Shown: positions 35,805-47,863 of the stretch, piece by piece
How the letters are laid out: every line of letters starts with the position of its first letter
Position numbering within the stretch: the first letter of the stretch is position 1
Assembly: GCA_965153355.1 (NCBI GenBank)
Contig: OZ231127.1
Span: 70,370,001 to 70,434,000 of the forward strand
Length of the DNA: 64,000 bases
Source of the DNA: Flaccisagitta enflata
Lineage: Eukaryota; Chaetognatha; Sagittoidea; Aphragmophora
Reading direction: 5' to 3'
The notes under the pieces: model-generated
What the model was told of the DNA's origin: nothing
Seen by the model: only the letters and a program-made list of their open reading frames with translations
Databases searched by the model: none
Made by a program: the position numbers and the translations under genes

Positions 35805-35950
35805 GGATACAGTGAAGACTGGGAAGGGGGTGGAAGGGGTTGATACAGTGAAAAGATGGAAGAGAAGGGGGGTGGATAGTTTGGAAAGAATGAAGGAGGA
35901 AGGGGTTGATACAGTGAAAAGATGGAAGAGGGGGAAATGGATATGGGTGA
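35805..35950. repeat. Purine-rich short tandem repeat
   Basis: Three units containing GGGTTGATACAGTGAAAAG and GATGGAAGAG. Confidence 0.7.
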
Positions 35951-36144
35951 GGGGAAAACGAATGATTCGGTTCACTACTTTTTCCACAGTTTTCTTTTCA
36001 TGTCCATAATAATGTTGACCACGCCTGAAAGAAGGAAAATTAATGAAAAAGATGGAGGCCAAAAAAGTAGAGAAGGACGAAGTAACGTTATGAAAGGGAG
36101 TGACATAGAGAGAGAGAGGGGGGGGGGCAAGTGCTGCTAAATGA

Positions 36145-36844
<700 letters not shown>

Positions 36845-36984
36845 AAAAGAAAAGCGAAAATTTGGGCTAAAAAGAGGCGGAATTTTGGTTCGGGGTAATG
36901 AGACAAAGAGAGAGACGGATGAAATAAGAAAAAGAGACAAAGATAGGAATGGATGAAGTAAAAGGGGAGAGAGAGATAGTGACA

Positions 36985-37157
36985 TGATCAAGGCCGGTTA
37001 CACGGTCAATACCAGTCGCTGACGGGTGGGCAGGGGCGGAAATGCGTGTTTTCACACTTTCCAACTCGATCACCACGGACCGACCGACCAACCGACCGAC
37101 CGACCGACGGACGGACGGACAAAGCCTCTTATCGAGTCGCTAGTCCGCGACTAAAAA
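36985..37157 (+). mobile_element. Element A, compact complete copy (~170 bp)
   Basis: 5' end CAAGGCCGGTTACACGG and AGTCGCTGACGGGTGGGCAG. Tract GACCGACCGACCGACGG. 3' end AAAGCCTCTTATCG, hairpin AGTCGCTAGTCCGCGACT (37135-37152) and AAAAAG. It is useful as a minimal version of the family. Confidence 0.88.
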
Positions 37158-37204
37158 GAGAAGAGAGACAATAAGAGAGACTAATTGAATAAAACTAACT
37201 CTTG

Positions 37205-37570
37205 GAATAAATTTGTCGAAAGCGAAAAAAGAGGGAGTAGTGGAGATTGGTGAAGAAGAAGACATGAAGAAGAATATGACTGAGGAAAAAGAAAAAGAGG
37301 GAGCAGAAAAGAAGATAGAAGAAGAAGGAGGAGATGGAGATGAAGACGAGGAAGAAGCGAAGAAGGAGAAGAGGAATACGAAGAAGAGGGAGACAACGAA
37401 GAGGACGAAGAAGAAGAAGAAGGAGACAACGAAGAGGACGAAGAAGAAGAAGAAGGAGAAGAAGTGGAAAAAGGAGAAGAAGAAGCAAAAGAAGAAGAAA
37501 AAGAAGAAGTAAAAGAAGAAGAATAAGAAGGAAAAGAGGAAGAAAAATTTGAAGAAGAAAGAGAAGAAGC
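37205..37570. repeat. (GAA)n-rich purine tract
   Basis: Low-complexity GAAGAA/GGAGAAGAAG sequence; long open frames on both strands are compositional. Confidence 0.9.
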
Positions 37571-38070
37571 AAAATAGAAAGCGAGGCAAAGAATTCCAGA
37601 TAAGCATCGATCTAAACACAAATTGAGCACAGATGACTGCTGACGTGTCAGGATGTAGTCTTTTCCTTGCATTGCCCGACCAAAAGACCCAACGGCCAAA
37701 ACTTTCAGCCCCCCCCCAGAAAAAAACCCAAACTATACGCCTCTCCGTTCGTTTCCCTGTCTGTCTATCGATATGTTACGGATTCTCTTGGCGACCCACT
37801 AGACGTTCATTTTGGCCTGATTGGCTTTGAATCAAGGAATATTCATGATAAAACTAACGATCAAAGGGCGAGTATAGGTTGCAGATTCACCCGGGAGCAA
37901 AATCTGGTAGGGGGCGGGGCCGGGGGTTGTCTGATCAATGAATCAGCAAGTCAGAAAACAATTGGCAGTACTCGGAAGAAGGGTGATACCATTCATGTTA
38001 ATAGGCAAACTGGAAGCAAGACTTTCATGGAAATTGATGATGGGACGTACCAATGGCAATGTGATGAAAA

Positions 38071-38322
38071 ACAAGGCCGGATACACGGCTACCCCAGTCG
38101 CGTGCGGATGGGCAGGGGCCATATTTGAGGTCACTTGATCATTTGGGCAGGAGCAGGAGCTGTAAGACCAAAAACCAAAAAAAAGTAAGGTGATTTGACG
38201 GACGGACGGACGGGACGGACGTGGGCAGATGGCGACGCGACGACGGACGGACGGACGGACGAACGGACCGACGGACGGACCGACAAAGCGGGGTGTAGAG
38301 TCGCTTAGCACGCAACTAAAAA
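38071..38322 (+). mobile_element. Element A, complete copy
   Basis: 5' end CAAGGCCGGATACACGGC and AGTCGCGTGCGGATGGGCAG. Tetranucleotide tract GACGGACGGACGGACG. 3' end AAAGCGGGGTGTAG and AGTCGCTTAGCACGCAACT (38299-38317). Confidence 0.88.
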
Positions 38323-38403
38323 AGAACCATGAGTTAAAAATATTTTCCCATATCAAATGGTATCTTTAAAGAACTGTATTATTGCAAAAAAAATATTGAG
38401 CCG

Positions 38404-38895
38404 GTACAGTACGATGGGAGCAATGACGACCTAGACTGGAGGATAGATTTTAGGTATCCTGGTTTTATTAGTATCATGAAATATTTGAGATTTAGGCTAA
38501 TAAAAGGTTGCTCTATTGAGTGAATGCATTTGCATCTCTTAATCTTTAACTTGTGACTTGACCTCATCAAGACTTCATCTTTCAAGGTTCTAACCATTTT
38601 CATTAGATCGGGCAAAAAATTTTACATAATTTTGAAAAAAAAAATCAGCTCAATCGGACTATTTTCACAGGTTTTACGGCTATGTTTAATGAACAAAAGT
38701 TATGCAAATTAATTTTTGGGCAAAACTTAAAATGACTATAAAACCTGTAAAAATGGACCAATGAAGCTGATTTTTTTTTCAAAACTATAAAACAAAAAAT
38801 GAAGACTTGATGAGGTCAAGTCGCAAGTTGGAGTTTGAGAGACGCAATATTTTTACTGAATAAAGCAACCTTTAATTACCCTAGATCTTAAATAT
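38404..38895. mobile_element. Foldback element with CAGTACGATGG terminus, second copy, right end lost
   Basis: Left end GGTACAGTACGATGGGAGCA and CTGGAGGATAGATTTTAGG match 6183. The arms 38440-38680 and 38740-38895 are inverted copies (GACTTGACCTCATCAAG against its inverse; AAAAATCAGCTCAATCGG against its inverse). The terminal ~45 bp of the right arm is missing. Confidence 0.75.
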
Positions 38896-38899
38896 TTTA

Positions 38900-39244
38900 T
38901 GACACAAAATGAGGGAGGTAGGGAAGGGAAAGAAGGGAAGGATAGTGGAAAGGGAAGAACTGTTGAGGATGGAGCGTGACTTTATGAAGGGGAGAAGAGG
39001 ATCAAGGTTGGAAAAGGGGAAAGTGGGAAGGGGGAAGGCTTCAGAGGAGGAGGGAAGAAGATGGGAGAGGTAAATGGGGAGGAGGAAAAGAGGGGATGAG
39101 GTAGGGGAAAGTGTGGAGGAAAGTCGAGAAGAAAGAGGTTGGTGGAGGGTGGAAGGAGATTGACGAGGGCAGCGATTCCACCTCCACCTATGTTTAAGAG
39201 AATGGGAAAGGTGAACAGCATTGAGACCGGTTGCTTTACGAGAA

Positions 39245-39300
<56 letters not shown>
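38900..39300. repeat. Purine-rich stretch ending in (GA)n
   Basis: G/A-rich low-complexity DNA with a pure GA run at 39247-39297. Frames on either strand lack recognisable domains. Confidence 0.6.
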
Positions 39301-40150
39301 ACGTGTTTTCTCGTCAATGAAAAGGATATGAAGGAAAGAATGAGACAGAAAAAAAAAGGAAAAAAGGGAAAAGTGAAACCGAGTCGCGGAAATGAAGAGA
39401 GGCGCTCCACGTACCGAACACCGCTGGAGACAGACAGAAAGACAGATAGACAGACGAGCAGATAGAGCGACGAAAGCTATGGGCACAAGGTTGAAGTGTG
39501 TTGAATTAACTGATGTAACCTGACTCATAGTTAAGTTGTGCTCTTTAATGTTGTGCTCTTTAATCTTCATATAGATGTAAAATCAGGATCAATAATCTAT
39601 GTCAATTATCAAATGGACACACAGTTTTTTCTCACACTACCAAGCTGAGCCACTGTCCAAATAGAGAAATAAAATCGACCTTGAAAGTTTTTTTTTTATT
39701 CTCTTTTTTTAGAGCTTTGAACCTAGACGGTGGGTCAAATGAAGCCAATCCGAATGTGAGGTTATACGCATTTTGTTGATGCGTACATGTCTGTCGTGAT
39801 AATAGACGTACATGTCTGTCGTGATAATAGACGTTTCCTCGATAACGAGAATGGCAACTTGAGTCTTAAGTAATCGATAATTGATAATCGGTAATTGATT
39901 GCTGTCAAAACAATGACTTTTGACTTTTAAAGGCAATTCTTTTGGGAAAAAAAACAGGAAAACAAAGATTTGCATTGAAATTTTACTTACATTTCTTTTT
40001 TTTATTTTCTTAGGTCAAAATTCTAATAAGCTAAACACAGGGAAATTTTACATTTCTAAAAACAGAGTTCTCTCTGAAAACGATTTGGGGAGAGAACTGT
40101 CTTCTTTGTTTTAAACTTAGAATTTCGACTAGCCCCGTAACAATGGACAG
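39300..40150. other. Unannotated stretch
   Basis: A decayed GACAGACAG tract at 39428-39460 and a short duplication of CGTACATGTCTGTCGTGATA at 39782 and 39807. No gene seen. Confidence 0.4.
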
Positions 40151-40157
40151 AAGAAGA

Positions 40158-40207
40158 ATTTACCAGTAATGGCGGCTGTCGCCGTGAGGAAAAAACGCGT
40201 AAGCATT
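40158..40207 (-). repeat. Short conserved motif with GGCGATAGCCGCC core, copy 2 (reverse)
   Basis: TACCAGTAATGGCGGCTGTC and GCCGTGAGGAAAAAA are the reverse of the copy at 62298. Confidence 0.6.
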
Positions 40208-40245
40208 GGTCACATTTCGCCAAGCTTGAAACTTCAGACTCCGCA

Positions 40246-40270
40246 TTTTTAGTTGCGGACACGCAACTCT
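40246..40270 (-). mobile_element. Element A hairpin end, AGTTGCG variant, adjoining the CXC fragment
   Basis: TTTTT then AGTTGCGGACACGCAACT (40251-40268) and CTCTATAAAAGG. No tetranucleotide tract follows; the CXC element begins instead. Confidence 0.7.
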
Positions 40271-40624
40271 ATAAAAGGTCTACTGGAACCTATTCTCATA
40301 ATTACAATATCAAAGACCAGAGCCAGGGCTACCAATGGGGGGGTAGCTGGGAAAAAGGAGAATTTCTTTACATATCTATATGATTCACAAAAATGCCGTT
40401 GCAAGAAATCTCAGTTTAGTGGAAGGTGTGCCTGCTGCAATAGTAAAACAAACTGCACCTCCTTTTGTGAATGTGAGAACTGTTGCAATCCATTTGACAA
40501 AGAAGTTCAAGAACAAGTGGAGGATACTGATTCTGAAGAAGAGATGGAACAGGAGGAGTTGAAGGAACTGAACAATGGAAGCAAAATTGAGGAAGCTGAT
40601 GATGATGTGTACTTATCACAATAA
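40253..40624 (+). pseudogene. CXC (tesmin/TSO1-like) cysteine-rich fragment, probably transposon-derived
   Basis: The reading frame contains KCRCKKSQFSGRCACC, then NCTSFCECENCCNP and an acidic EDTDSEEEMEQEEL tail ending at TAA. The C-x-C-x6-C-x-CC-x6-C-x3-C-x-C-x2-CC-N spacing resembles CXC domains, which bind DNA in tesmin/TSO1 proteins and also occur at the C termini of transposon proteins. The first ~35 residues come from the element A hairpin and an inverted-repeat arm, so the ATG at 40253 is unlikely to be a true start. The body sits between inverted copies of a ~40-bp word (40298-40338 and 40690-40730), suggesting a small mobile unit or a retained C-terminal exon. Confidence 0.5.
40298..40338 (+). 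repeat. Arm of inverted repeat around the CXC fragment
   Basis: ATATCAAAGACCAGAGCCAG followed by GGCTACCA; inverted copy at 40690-40730 and a third, direct copy at 40855-40885. Confidence 0.75.
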
Positions 40625-40907
40625 TCAGTCTGATGTTTGTAATGGTCCATTTGGCCGTCTGTCTGATGGGGCCTTTTCCTGCTCCACCTCTCCGCTGGTG
40701 GCCCTGGCTCTGGTCTTTGATATTGTAAAGATGTAGATCTACTTTGCTATATCACTGATTACCAAGAGAGCAGAAGATATCATGATATCATGATATAATG
40801 ATAAGTAAGTTTCCGTTGGACAATCTGTCTAATGGAGCCTATTCTCACAATTACGGCTATCAAAGCATCAGAGCCAGGCTACCAATGGGGAAGAAGAGGA
40901 AAAAAAG

Positions 40908-40914
40908 GAGAGAG

Positions 40915-40991
<77 letters not shown>

Positions 40992-41019
40992 GGGAGGAGA
41001 ACTGAGAGAGAGGAGAAGG

Positions 41020-41090
<71 letters not shown>

Positions 41091-41098
41091 GAGAGAAG
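40908..41098. repeat. (GA)n microsatellite
   Basis: Imperfect GA run. Confidence 0.97.
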
Positions 41099-41125
41099 GG
41101 TGAGTAATTGCACTTCACAATCATT

Positions 41126-43160
41126 ATTTGACACCCAAAAAGGCTTTCAGGGTCACCAAATTTTTTCGGAGCATCACCAAAAGTTCCCTAAAGGAATTTC
41201 AGCCCATGGTTCATAGGTGCCTACCACATTTTGGCAATATCTCAGGCTCAAAGACAATTTTTTGGGTATTTTTGGGCTAATATTGGATTTTCGATGGCAA
41301 TTTTGGGTACTTAGAGTGCTCCGATTTTGATGAAATTTTACATGAAGGTAGTCCATGATATGAAGTATCTCCAGTAAAAATTTTGACCAAAATCGGTCAA
41401 CTTTTAGGGGGTAACGGCTTTTTTTTCTTTTAAAATCGCGAAATAGCCGATTTTTCAAAATTAAGGTACCATAAAATTTTCAAAACTTTTATTTGTTTAC
41501 AAAAAAGCTTCAGTAGGGTCTTATACATGTGCATTTGAAATTTCAGGCCATTTCAACTTTTTAAGGTTACAGGTTGAAGAAGAGGCCTAAAATTGGCCAT
41601 TTTCGCGATTTTTGGTTTTACTGTCTTCAATAAATTGTTATTTGACACCCAAAAAAAGGCTCTCAGGGTCACTAAATTTTTTTGGGCATCACCAAGAGTC
41701 CCCTAAAGGAATTTCAGCCCATGGTTCATAGGTGCCTGCTATACGGCTGCAATGTCTCAGGCCCAAAGACGATTTTGGGTTTTTTTCTAAAACATGAAAA
41801 ATCTCATTTCTGGACACAATATTAAAAATTTAAAGTGCTTCGATTTTGATGAATTTTTACATGGAGGTAGTCCATAATGTGAAATACCTCCAGTAAAAAT
41901 TTTGTCTGAATCGGTCAACTTTTAGGGGGGTAACAGCTTTTTTTTTCTTTTTTAAAATCAAGTGAAATAGCCGTGATTTTTCTAAAATTAAGGACCATAA
42001 AATTTTCAAAAACTTTTATTTGTTTACAAAAAAGCTTCAGTAGGGTCTTATATATGTGCATTTGAAATTTGTAGGGCCATTTTTCAACCTTTTTTGTAGG
42101 TTACAGGTTGAAAAGAGGCCTAAAATTGTTCATTTTCGCAATTTTTGGTTTTACGGTCTTCAATAAATTGTTATTTTACACCCAAAAAGGCTCTCAGGGT
42201 CACCAAATTTTTTTTGGGCATCACCAAGAGTCCCCTAAAGCAATTCCCAGCCCACGTGTTCAGAAAGAGGTGCCTGCCATATCATGGCAATGTCTCAGGC
42301 CCAAAGACGATTTTTGGGTTTTTTTCCCCAGAATTTTGGATTTTCGAAGGCAATATTGGGTACTTCTAGTGCTCCGATTTTTGATGAAATTTACATGGAG
42401 GCAGTCAATAATGAAATACCTCCAGTGAAAATTTTGTCAAAATCGGTCAACTTCATGGGGTAACAAAATTTTTTTGTTTAAAATCGCGAAATAGCCGTTT
42501 TTCAAAATTAAGGTACCATAAAATTTTCAAAAAATTTTAATTTGCTTACAAAAAAGCCTAGGGTCTTATACATGTGCATTTGAAATTTCAAGGCCATTTT
42601 TCAACTTTTTTTTAGGTTACAGGTTGAAAAGAGCTCTTAAATTGGCCATTTTCATTTTTGGTTTTACGGTCTTCATTAAATTATGTTATTTGACACCAAA
42701 AAGGCTCAGGCTACCTAAATTCTTTTTTGGGCATCCCAGAGTCCCCTAAAGGAATTTCAGCCCATGGTCCAGAGGTGCCTGCCATATCATAGAAATGTCC
42801 AGGCCCAAAGACGATTTTTGGGTATTTTTTTCCAGAATTTTGGATTTTCGAAGGCAATTTTACTAAGTGTCTGGATGAGTGAAATTCTTACATGAGGTAT
42901 TCATAATGTGAAATACTTCCAGTAAAAATAATTTTTGTCCAAACTTAGTCAACTTTTGTGGGGGTAATTAAATTTTTATTTGTAAAATCATAAAAGCATT
43001 TTTCAAATTTTAGGTACCTCAAAATTTTCACAGCCCTCATAATTCTTTACATACAGCTCAATTGTATTCAATATATAGCATAAAATTTCACATATTTCCA
43101 TGTTTAAGATGGGCTTTAGGCCAAAAAACGCCAAAAACGGCCATTTTGGGCACTTTTTTT
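41126..43160. repeat. Four-copy tandem repeat, ~520-bp unit
   Basis: Units start at about 41126, 41640, 42172 and 42688, each with TTTGACACCCAAAAAGGCT, CCTAAAGGAATTTCAGCCC, AAAATTTTCAAAACTTTTAT and GGTTACAGGTTGAA. Copy 4 is the most divergent. Reading frames are closed in all copies; no protein is conserved. Confidence 0.9.
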
Positions 43161-43334
43161 TGAGACATTCGAACACGCACCTGATATTGGGTCAAGCAAG
43201 CCTGGATTAGTGTTCCCCAAGGTATTACGCACATTTCAAGACCCAACTTCATAGGGGTCCCCGGATTCGCCCTTTTTATGAAGCTCTACAGAGACTTATT
43301 CCTCAGACGGTTGAAACCAAACTGACTATATGAA

Positions 43335-43505
43335 GAAATTCGCTGGTCAAGGCTTGCAATAGCGTGCGGATGGGCAGGAACAGTAATGATGAAGCTGTTT
43401 TGATCATTGAGCGAGGGCAGGGATGTAAAAAACTGCGTGTCCTGACTCTACAAGCCGACGGAGAGACCGACCAACGGACAGACAGGCAGAAAAAAAGGCG
43501 TTAGT
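43335..43505 (+). mobile_element. Element A, decayed copy
   Basis: TAGCGTGCGGATGGGCAGG, TTTTGATCATTGAGCGAGGG, then a GACCGACCAACGGACAGAC tract. The terminal hairpin is lost. Confidence 0.5.
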
Positions 43506-43789
43506 GGGAAAACATGCCGGTAGGTAAATATGAAAGAAGTAAAAATAGATGTTATAAATATGTTGTTAAGTTAGAAATGTAGCGACATAAAAATTGAATG
43601 AGAAAGAAAATAAAGAAAATAAAGGGAATACTGGGAAACAATGAAAGATAATGGGGAGAAATTGAAAACGATTAGAACTGAGAACAAATAGAAAAAAATG
43701 TTGAATTAGCAGTGAAAGAATGAAAAGAGAGAAGAACAAGGCCAAGTAGGCCAACGATGCGTCCTCTTTCAATGAACGTTTTTTATGAA

Positions 43790-43860
43790 TGAATGTTTTT
43801 TATGAATGAATGTTTTTTTATGAATAAATGTCATTTGTGAATGAATTAATGATTTAATGA
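43790..43860. repeat. (TGAATGAATGTTTTT)n short tandem repeat
   Basis: Three to four units of TTTTTATGAATGAATG. Confidence 0.8.
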
Positions 43861-43944
43861 GTGAATTACTAGATGTATTCTTCTTTTACTGGGTCAGAAC
43901 CACTTTTCTGTTGAAAAAATGCTTGATTTTGATGTTTTTAATGA

Positions 43945-44022
43945 AAGCGTTCCAGACAGACAGACCGACCGACAGACCAACGGACACAGCCTATTATAGA
44001 GATGCGAGGACGCATCTAAAAA
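43945..44022 (+). mobile_element. Element A hairpin end, AGATGCG subfamily
   Basis: GACAGACCGACCGACAGACC tract, CAGCCTATTATAG, AGATGCGAGGACGCATCT (44000-44017, perfect 7-bp stem) and AAAAA. Confidence 0.82.
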
Positions 44023-44377
44023 CTGCTGCAGATAAAAAAAAAAGAAAGCGAAAAAGAAGAGGAAGTGGTACTGAGACTACTGAGAGAGAAATATGAAAGA
44101 GACTGAGAGTGAAAGAGAGAAGGAAAAAAAATAAATGTGAAGAAAAGTGAAAACAAAAACCCATCGGGAAACAGTTATGGTCTCTTCGGTGGGAGAAAGA
44201 GAGAGAAAAACGAGAAGCAAGAATCAAGGGAAAAATCCTCCCTCCTTATAACGCATCATTCCTTGTAATCGTATTGAGGGCCCTCGAGGGTTGCCGCTGC
44301 AGGCGCGTTTGGGGGCGAAGAATATAGCTACTACTATTTATTCAAATATATTCGATTTTTATCGAAACCCTCCTTTT

Positions 44378-44860
44378 TGGGCAGCGGCCCCAAAGGGCCG
44401 ATGTCCTGTAGGACACAGAGTGAATTTCCATATGTCCGTCCGTACGTCCGTCCGTCCTTCCCCCGGCAGCTTCTCAAGCGTCAAATTCCCATTGAATAAC
44501 ATGGAAAATTGACAAAATACAAACTTCCCATTGAATAACATAAAAAATTTACAAAAAAGTAAAAAATTGAATGTTTCCCATTGAATAACATAAAAAATTG
44601 ATAGAAGTTGAGGAAAATATAGAATTCCCATTGAATAATATGGTAAATTGACGAGAAATTGAATAAATGCAAAATTCTTATTGAATAACATGGAAAGTGG
44701 CCACCAAGTCCTCAAATATGCCCTCTCAGGACGTCTGGAAATTCACCCCTGTATCCTCATGGTGGACATCAGCCCTCGCCGCTGCTCTGCTCTCGCCCAC
44801 CTTCAGAAATAATCACTTCCAAGCAGGGCATCAGCCTCCTCGCTGACCACAAAAAGTGAC
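44378..44860 (+). mobile_element. Element C, copy with ~55-bp tandem core
   Basis: GGGCAGCGGCCCCAAAGGGC, GTCCTGTAGGACACAGAG and a GTCCGTCCGTACGTCCG tract. The core (44487-44700) has five ~55-bp units with TTCCCATTGAATAACAT. The right end holds CCTCTCAGGAC and AGCAGGGCATCAGCC followed by CGCTGACCAC. Confidence 0.75.
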
Positions 44861-44929
44861 CTTGGATGACTTGTTTCATGCCTGTCTTTTTTACTGGTTT
44901 TTCCATGACAGAAACCTTCGTGTCTTTTT

Positions 44930-45006
44930 TGTCTGTCTGTCTGTCTGTCTGTCTGCCGCTCTCTCTCTCTCTCTCTATCGTTTCTGTCTTTTTTTACACT
45001 GTTTTT

Positions 45007-45078
<72 letters not shown>

Positions 45079-45125
45079 CTTTTTTCTGTCTTTACACTGC
45101 TTTTCATGTGTGTGTGTGTGTGTGT

Positions 45126-45175
<50 letters not shown>
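44930..45175. repeat. (GTCT)n, (GT)n and (CT)n microsatellites
   Basis: GTCT at 44932-44953, GT at 45008-45076 and 45107-45129, CT at 45130-45173. The sequence TTTACACTG-TTTTTCATGTG occurs before each GT block. Confidence 0.95.
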
Positions 45176-45177
<2 letters not shown>

Positions 45178-45620
45178 TTCATACTTTTCATCTCGTTTCA
45201 CATCGAGGAAAAAAAGCTTTTCACCAAATTGAATCGGTGCAGAGAACCGAAAATCCAGAAAACGCAAGATTTTGTTGGTGGATTTAATTTCATTTTAAGT
45301 TTAGTTTTTTTGTCCCTTTTCCCTTTCTCGCTCTTTTCCCCTGGTCCTCTATCCCACTCTCTCGTATCGCAATGAACAGTGACCGCAAAATGAGAAGATA
45401 ATAATTTTGTGATGCAAAAAAGATGAAAAGAGAGAATTGTACGCTATAAATACATCAACTTTCACGTAGGAAGAAGACGAAGGGATAAAAAGTTGATGAA
45501 ACCTCCGAAAAATTTTCTGTATTCTAATTCTATGTCCTTTTCTGCAGAGTATAAAGGGAAAATGTTTCCACCAACAAAATATCGGGGCCAAATTTCTCTG
45601 ACACCTATCTTCCATCCGAG
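45176..45620. other. Unannotated stretch
   Basis: No gene or repeat recognised. Confidence 0.4.
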
Positions 45621-45621
45621 A

Positions 45622-45736
<115 letters not shown>

Positions 45737-46224
45737 AGACAGACAGGCAGACAGAGACTGACAGTAAGGAAGACAGACAGTGAGACAGAGAGACAGAAAC
45801 AGAGTGGAAGGTATCGGACAAGTGGAAGATGAAAGACGAGAGGCGAAAATAACGCAATATTTATCGAATGTGAAACATTCTTTTGCCGCGGCAAATTTGG
45901 ACTACTTTTTTCTTCGTTTTTCATACACATTCATCGCCTTTTGTGTTTCTTTTAGGTCACTCTCCTAAAGGCCACAATATTTTTTTTTGGTCCGTTGGTA
46001 TTCCTGGGAGAATGTTTTATATCTATTGCAGACTTGCATTTTGATTGGGGTTCTCAGCACAACGGGTAAAGTGGAGGCACAACTTGTGGGTTGCTTATCT
46101 CATCCAGGTCGGACAACGATGAGACCTGACTGCGTCTCTGCGTGAATTGAATTTTGCAAGAAACAGTTGTTACGAAGGGACAGACGGCCAGACAGACGCC
46201 CCCCCCCCCCGCCAAGAATAGTAA

Positions 46225-46378
46225 ACAAGGCCGAATACACACCCCTCAGTCGCGGACGGGTGGGCAGGGGCGGAAAAGCGAAGAAACGCTCATAATTTGT
46301 TTTGGTTACCGACGGACCGACCGACGGACCGACCGACCGACACAGCAAGGTCAAGAGTCGCAAGTCCGCGACTAAAAA
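46225..46378 (+). mobile_element. Element A, compact complete copy, AGTCGCGGAC subfamily
   Basis: 5' end CAAGGCCGAATACACACCCC and AGTCGCGGACGGGTGGGCAG. Tract GACCGACGGACCGACCG. 3' end CAAGGTCAAG, hairpin AGTCGCAAGTCCGCGACT (46356-46373) and AAAAA. The 5' word AGTCGCGGAC is the exact inverse of GTCCGCGACT in the hairpin. Confidence 0.9.
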
Positions 46379-46439
46379 CGGCTTTATCTTTGACCCGCAA
46401 CAGCGGCGGTGTCTCTAACTGCCGCTTCAGAATCATCTT

Positions 46440-46553
46440 AGGCCTGATTCTCAGCGATTTTGAAAAGGCATGACGGACACCCATACCGACGTACCCACCG
46501 AGCGACGGACAAATCCTCTGATACTACATGCGAGGACGCATCTGAGAAAAGGA
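46440..46553 (+). mobile_element. Element A end, AGATGCG subfamily, decayed
   Basis: Begins near CTGATTCTCAGCGATTTT (also seen at 23606), ACCGAGCGACGGACAAATCC, then ATGCGAGGACGCATCTGAG. Confidence 0.6.
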
Positions 46554-46754
46554 CCAGATGTTGATTTTAGAAATAGAACATGGAGCTCTCCCAGCGTAGA
46601 AATTGCATCACCTAATTACACCTATGTCTCAGTTTCATCGTTCTCCATGACTGCATCTACTTAGTTCCCACCCACACGCGGCAATGCAGCCCCTACGCGG
46701 CCCCCTTCCTTTGTTTTTGATTTTTGAAGCTTTCACGGTTTATGCTGGGAAGGG

Positions 46755-46828
46755 ATCATGGATAGACAAACGGACAACTGGACGGGTCCACCGACCGACA
46801 CAGTTATTCCCGGATGGCGCTAATATGC
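46755..46828 (+). mobile_element. Element A, decayed end
   Basis: GACAAACGGACAACTGGACG and CACCGACCGACACAG, then GGATGGCGCTAAT at the hairpin position. Confidence 0.4.
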
Positions 46829-46896
46829 AGAATTTGTCAAGACAAGCCTGGGAATTGAGATAGTATCACTGTATCATTTGTGTGTAACATATATAG

Positions 46897-46987
46897 GTAT
46901 GTATGTATGTATGTATGTATGTATGTATGTATGTATGTATGTATGTATGTATGTATGTATGTATGTATGTATGTATGTATGTATGTG
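46897..46987. repeat. (GTAT)n microsatellite
   Basis: Tandem TATG repeats. Confidence 0.98.
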
Positions 46988-47020
46988 TGTAATGGACAAA
47001 TATGGACATTCTTATCTTTT

Positions 47021-47056
47021 CATCAGGACTCAGACGCCAGGAGTCGTGGAGCACTG
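47021..47056 (+). other. Possible 36-nt microexon with good splice signals
   Basis: TTCTTATCTTTTCATCAG precedes and GTGAGCG follows a 36-base segment that is open in one frame only. No connecting exons identified. Confidence 0.15.
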
Positions 47057-47831
47057 AACTAGGTGAGCGTCCTCTCATCTCGACTGGTCGGGGTCATGTC
47101 AGGTGCTGATGATTTGCGATGATCGGTCAAAATAGGAGAGGGAGAGTGAGAATTGGAGGACGGGGAATACAATCCAGAATGACCAGTTGCTTGAAGATCT
47201 ACAGCCATCAGGTCGTAAAAAAAAGAGGGAAAACGAGAACGATTAACATCATGAATTCGCGATTGCCGAGGAATCGAGTACGATTGGCTCTCGAGGTGTG
47301 TATGGAGCGATTGAAGATTGATGAAAATAAAGGGTTGAAAGAAAAGAGAACACAATGTCAATCGTGCACATACGCACAAGACACTATCATCTTTATCTTG
47401 CTAATCGCCGAGTGTCTCATGAGTCAATGTGAACGTGGGGACCATCAAGGAGGGACATGGGTGATAGTCGCGAGATTTTCATGCTGGACATTGGGATGGA
47501 CATCATTGATGATTGCCACACGCCTGTCGAGGACATTTAGACAATTTAGAGAGGACATGGCTGATTGTCACGAGTCTTGTGTTGGACTATGATCATCCAC
47601 GATTGTCAAAATCTCGTGCCCCGAATACCGTCGTGATTTTGTAGGCAATTCAAAAGAATCAAAAAATCACTGCATTGCGTGATACGCTCATGGCCTGTCC
47701 ATTACCTCGGACATATTCATCAAACGTCATCTGAGATCCACTGTACGAATATGGTCGACAAAAGGTAAGCAATTCAACCATTTACGACATAAAGAAAATA
47801 ACAACGACGACGGAACAACATCAGCACCCAC

Positions 47832-47863
<32 letters not shown>

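Noticed and set aside
37140-37699. Overlapping frames of 125-172 codons on the minus strand and Lys/Glu frames on the plus strand
   Set aside because: Purine-rich GAA tract; composition explains openness on both strands.
46897-46987. His-Thr-Tyr-Ile repeat protein
   Set aside because: TATG microsatellite only.
47119-47592. 157-codon plus-strand ORF
   Set aside because: No recognisable domain, competes with an equally open minus-strand frame, no splice or start support.
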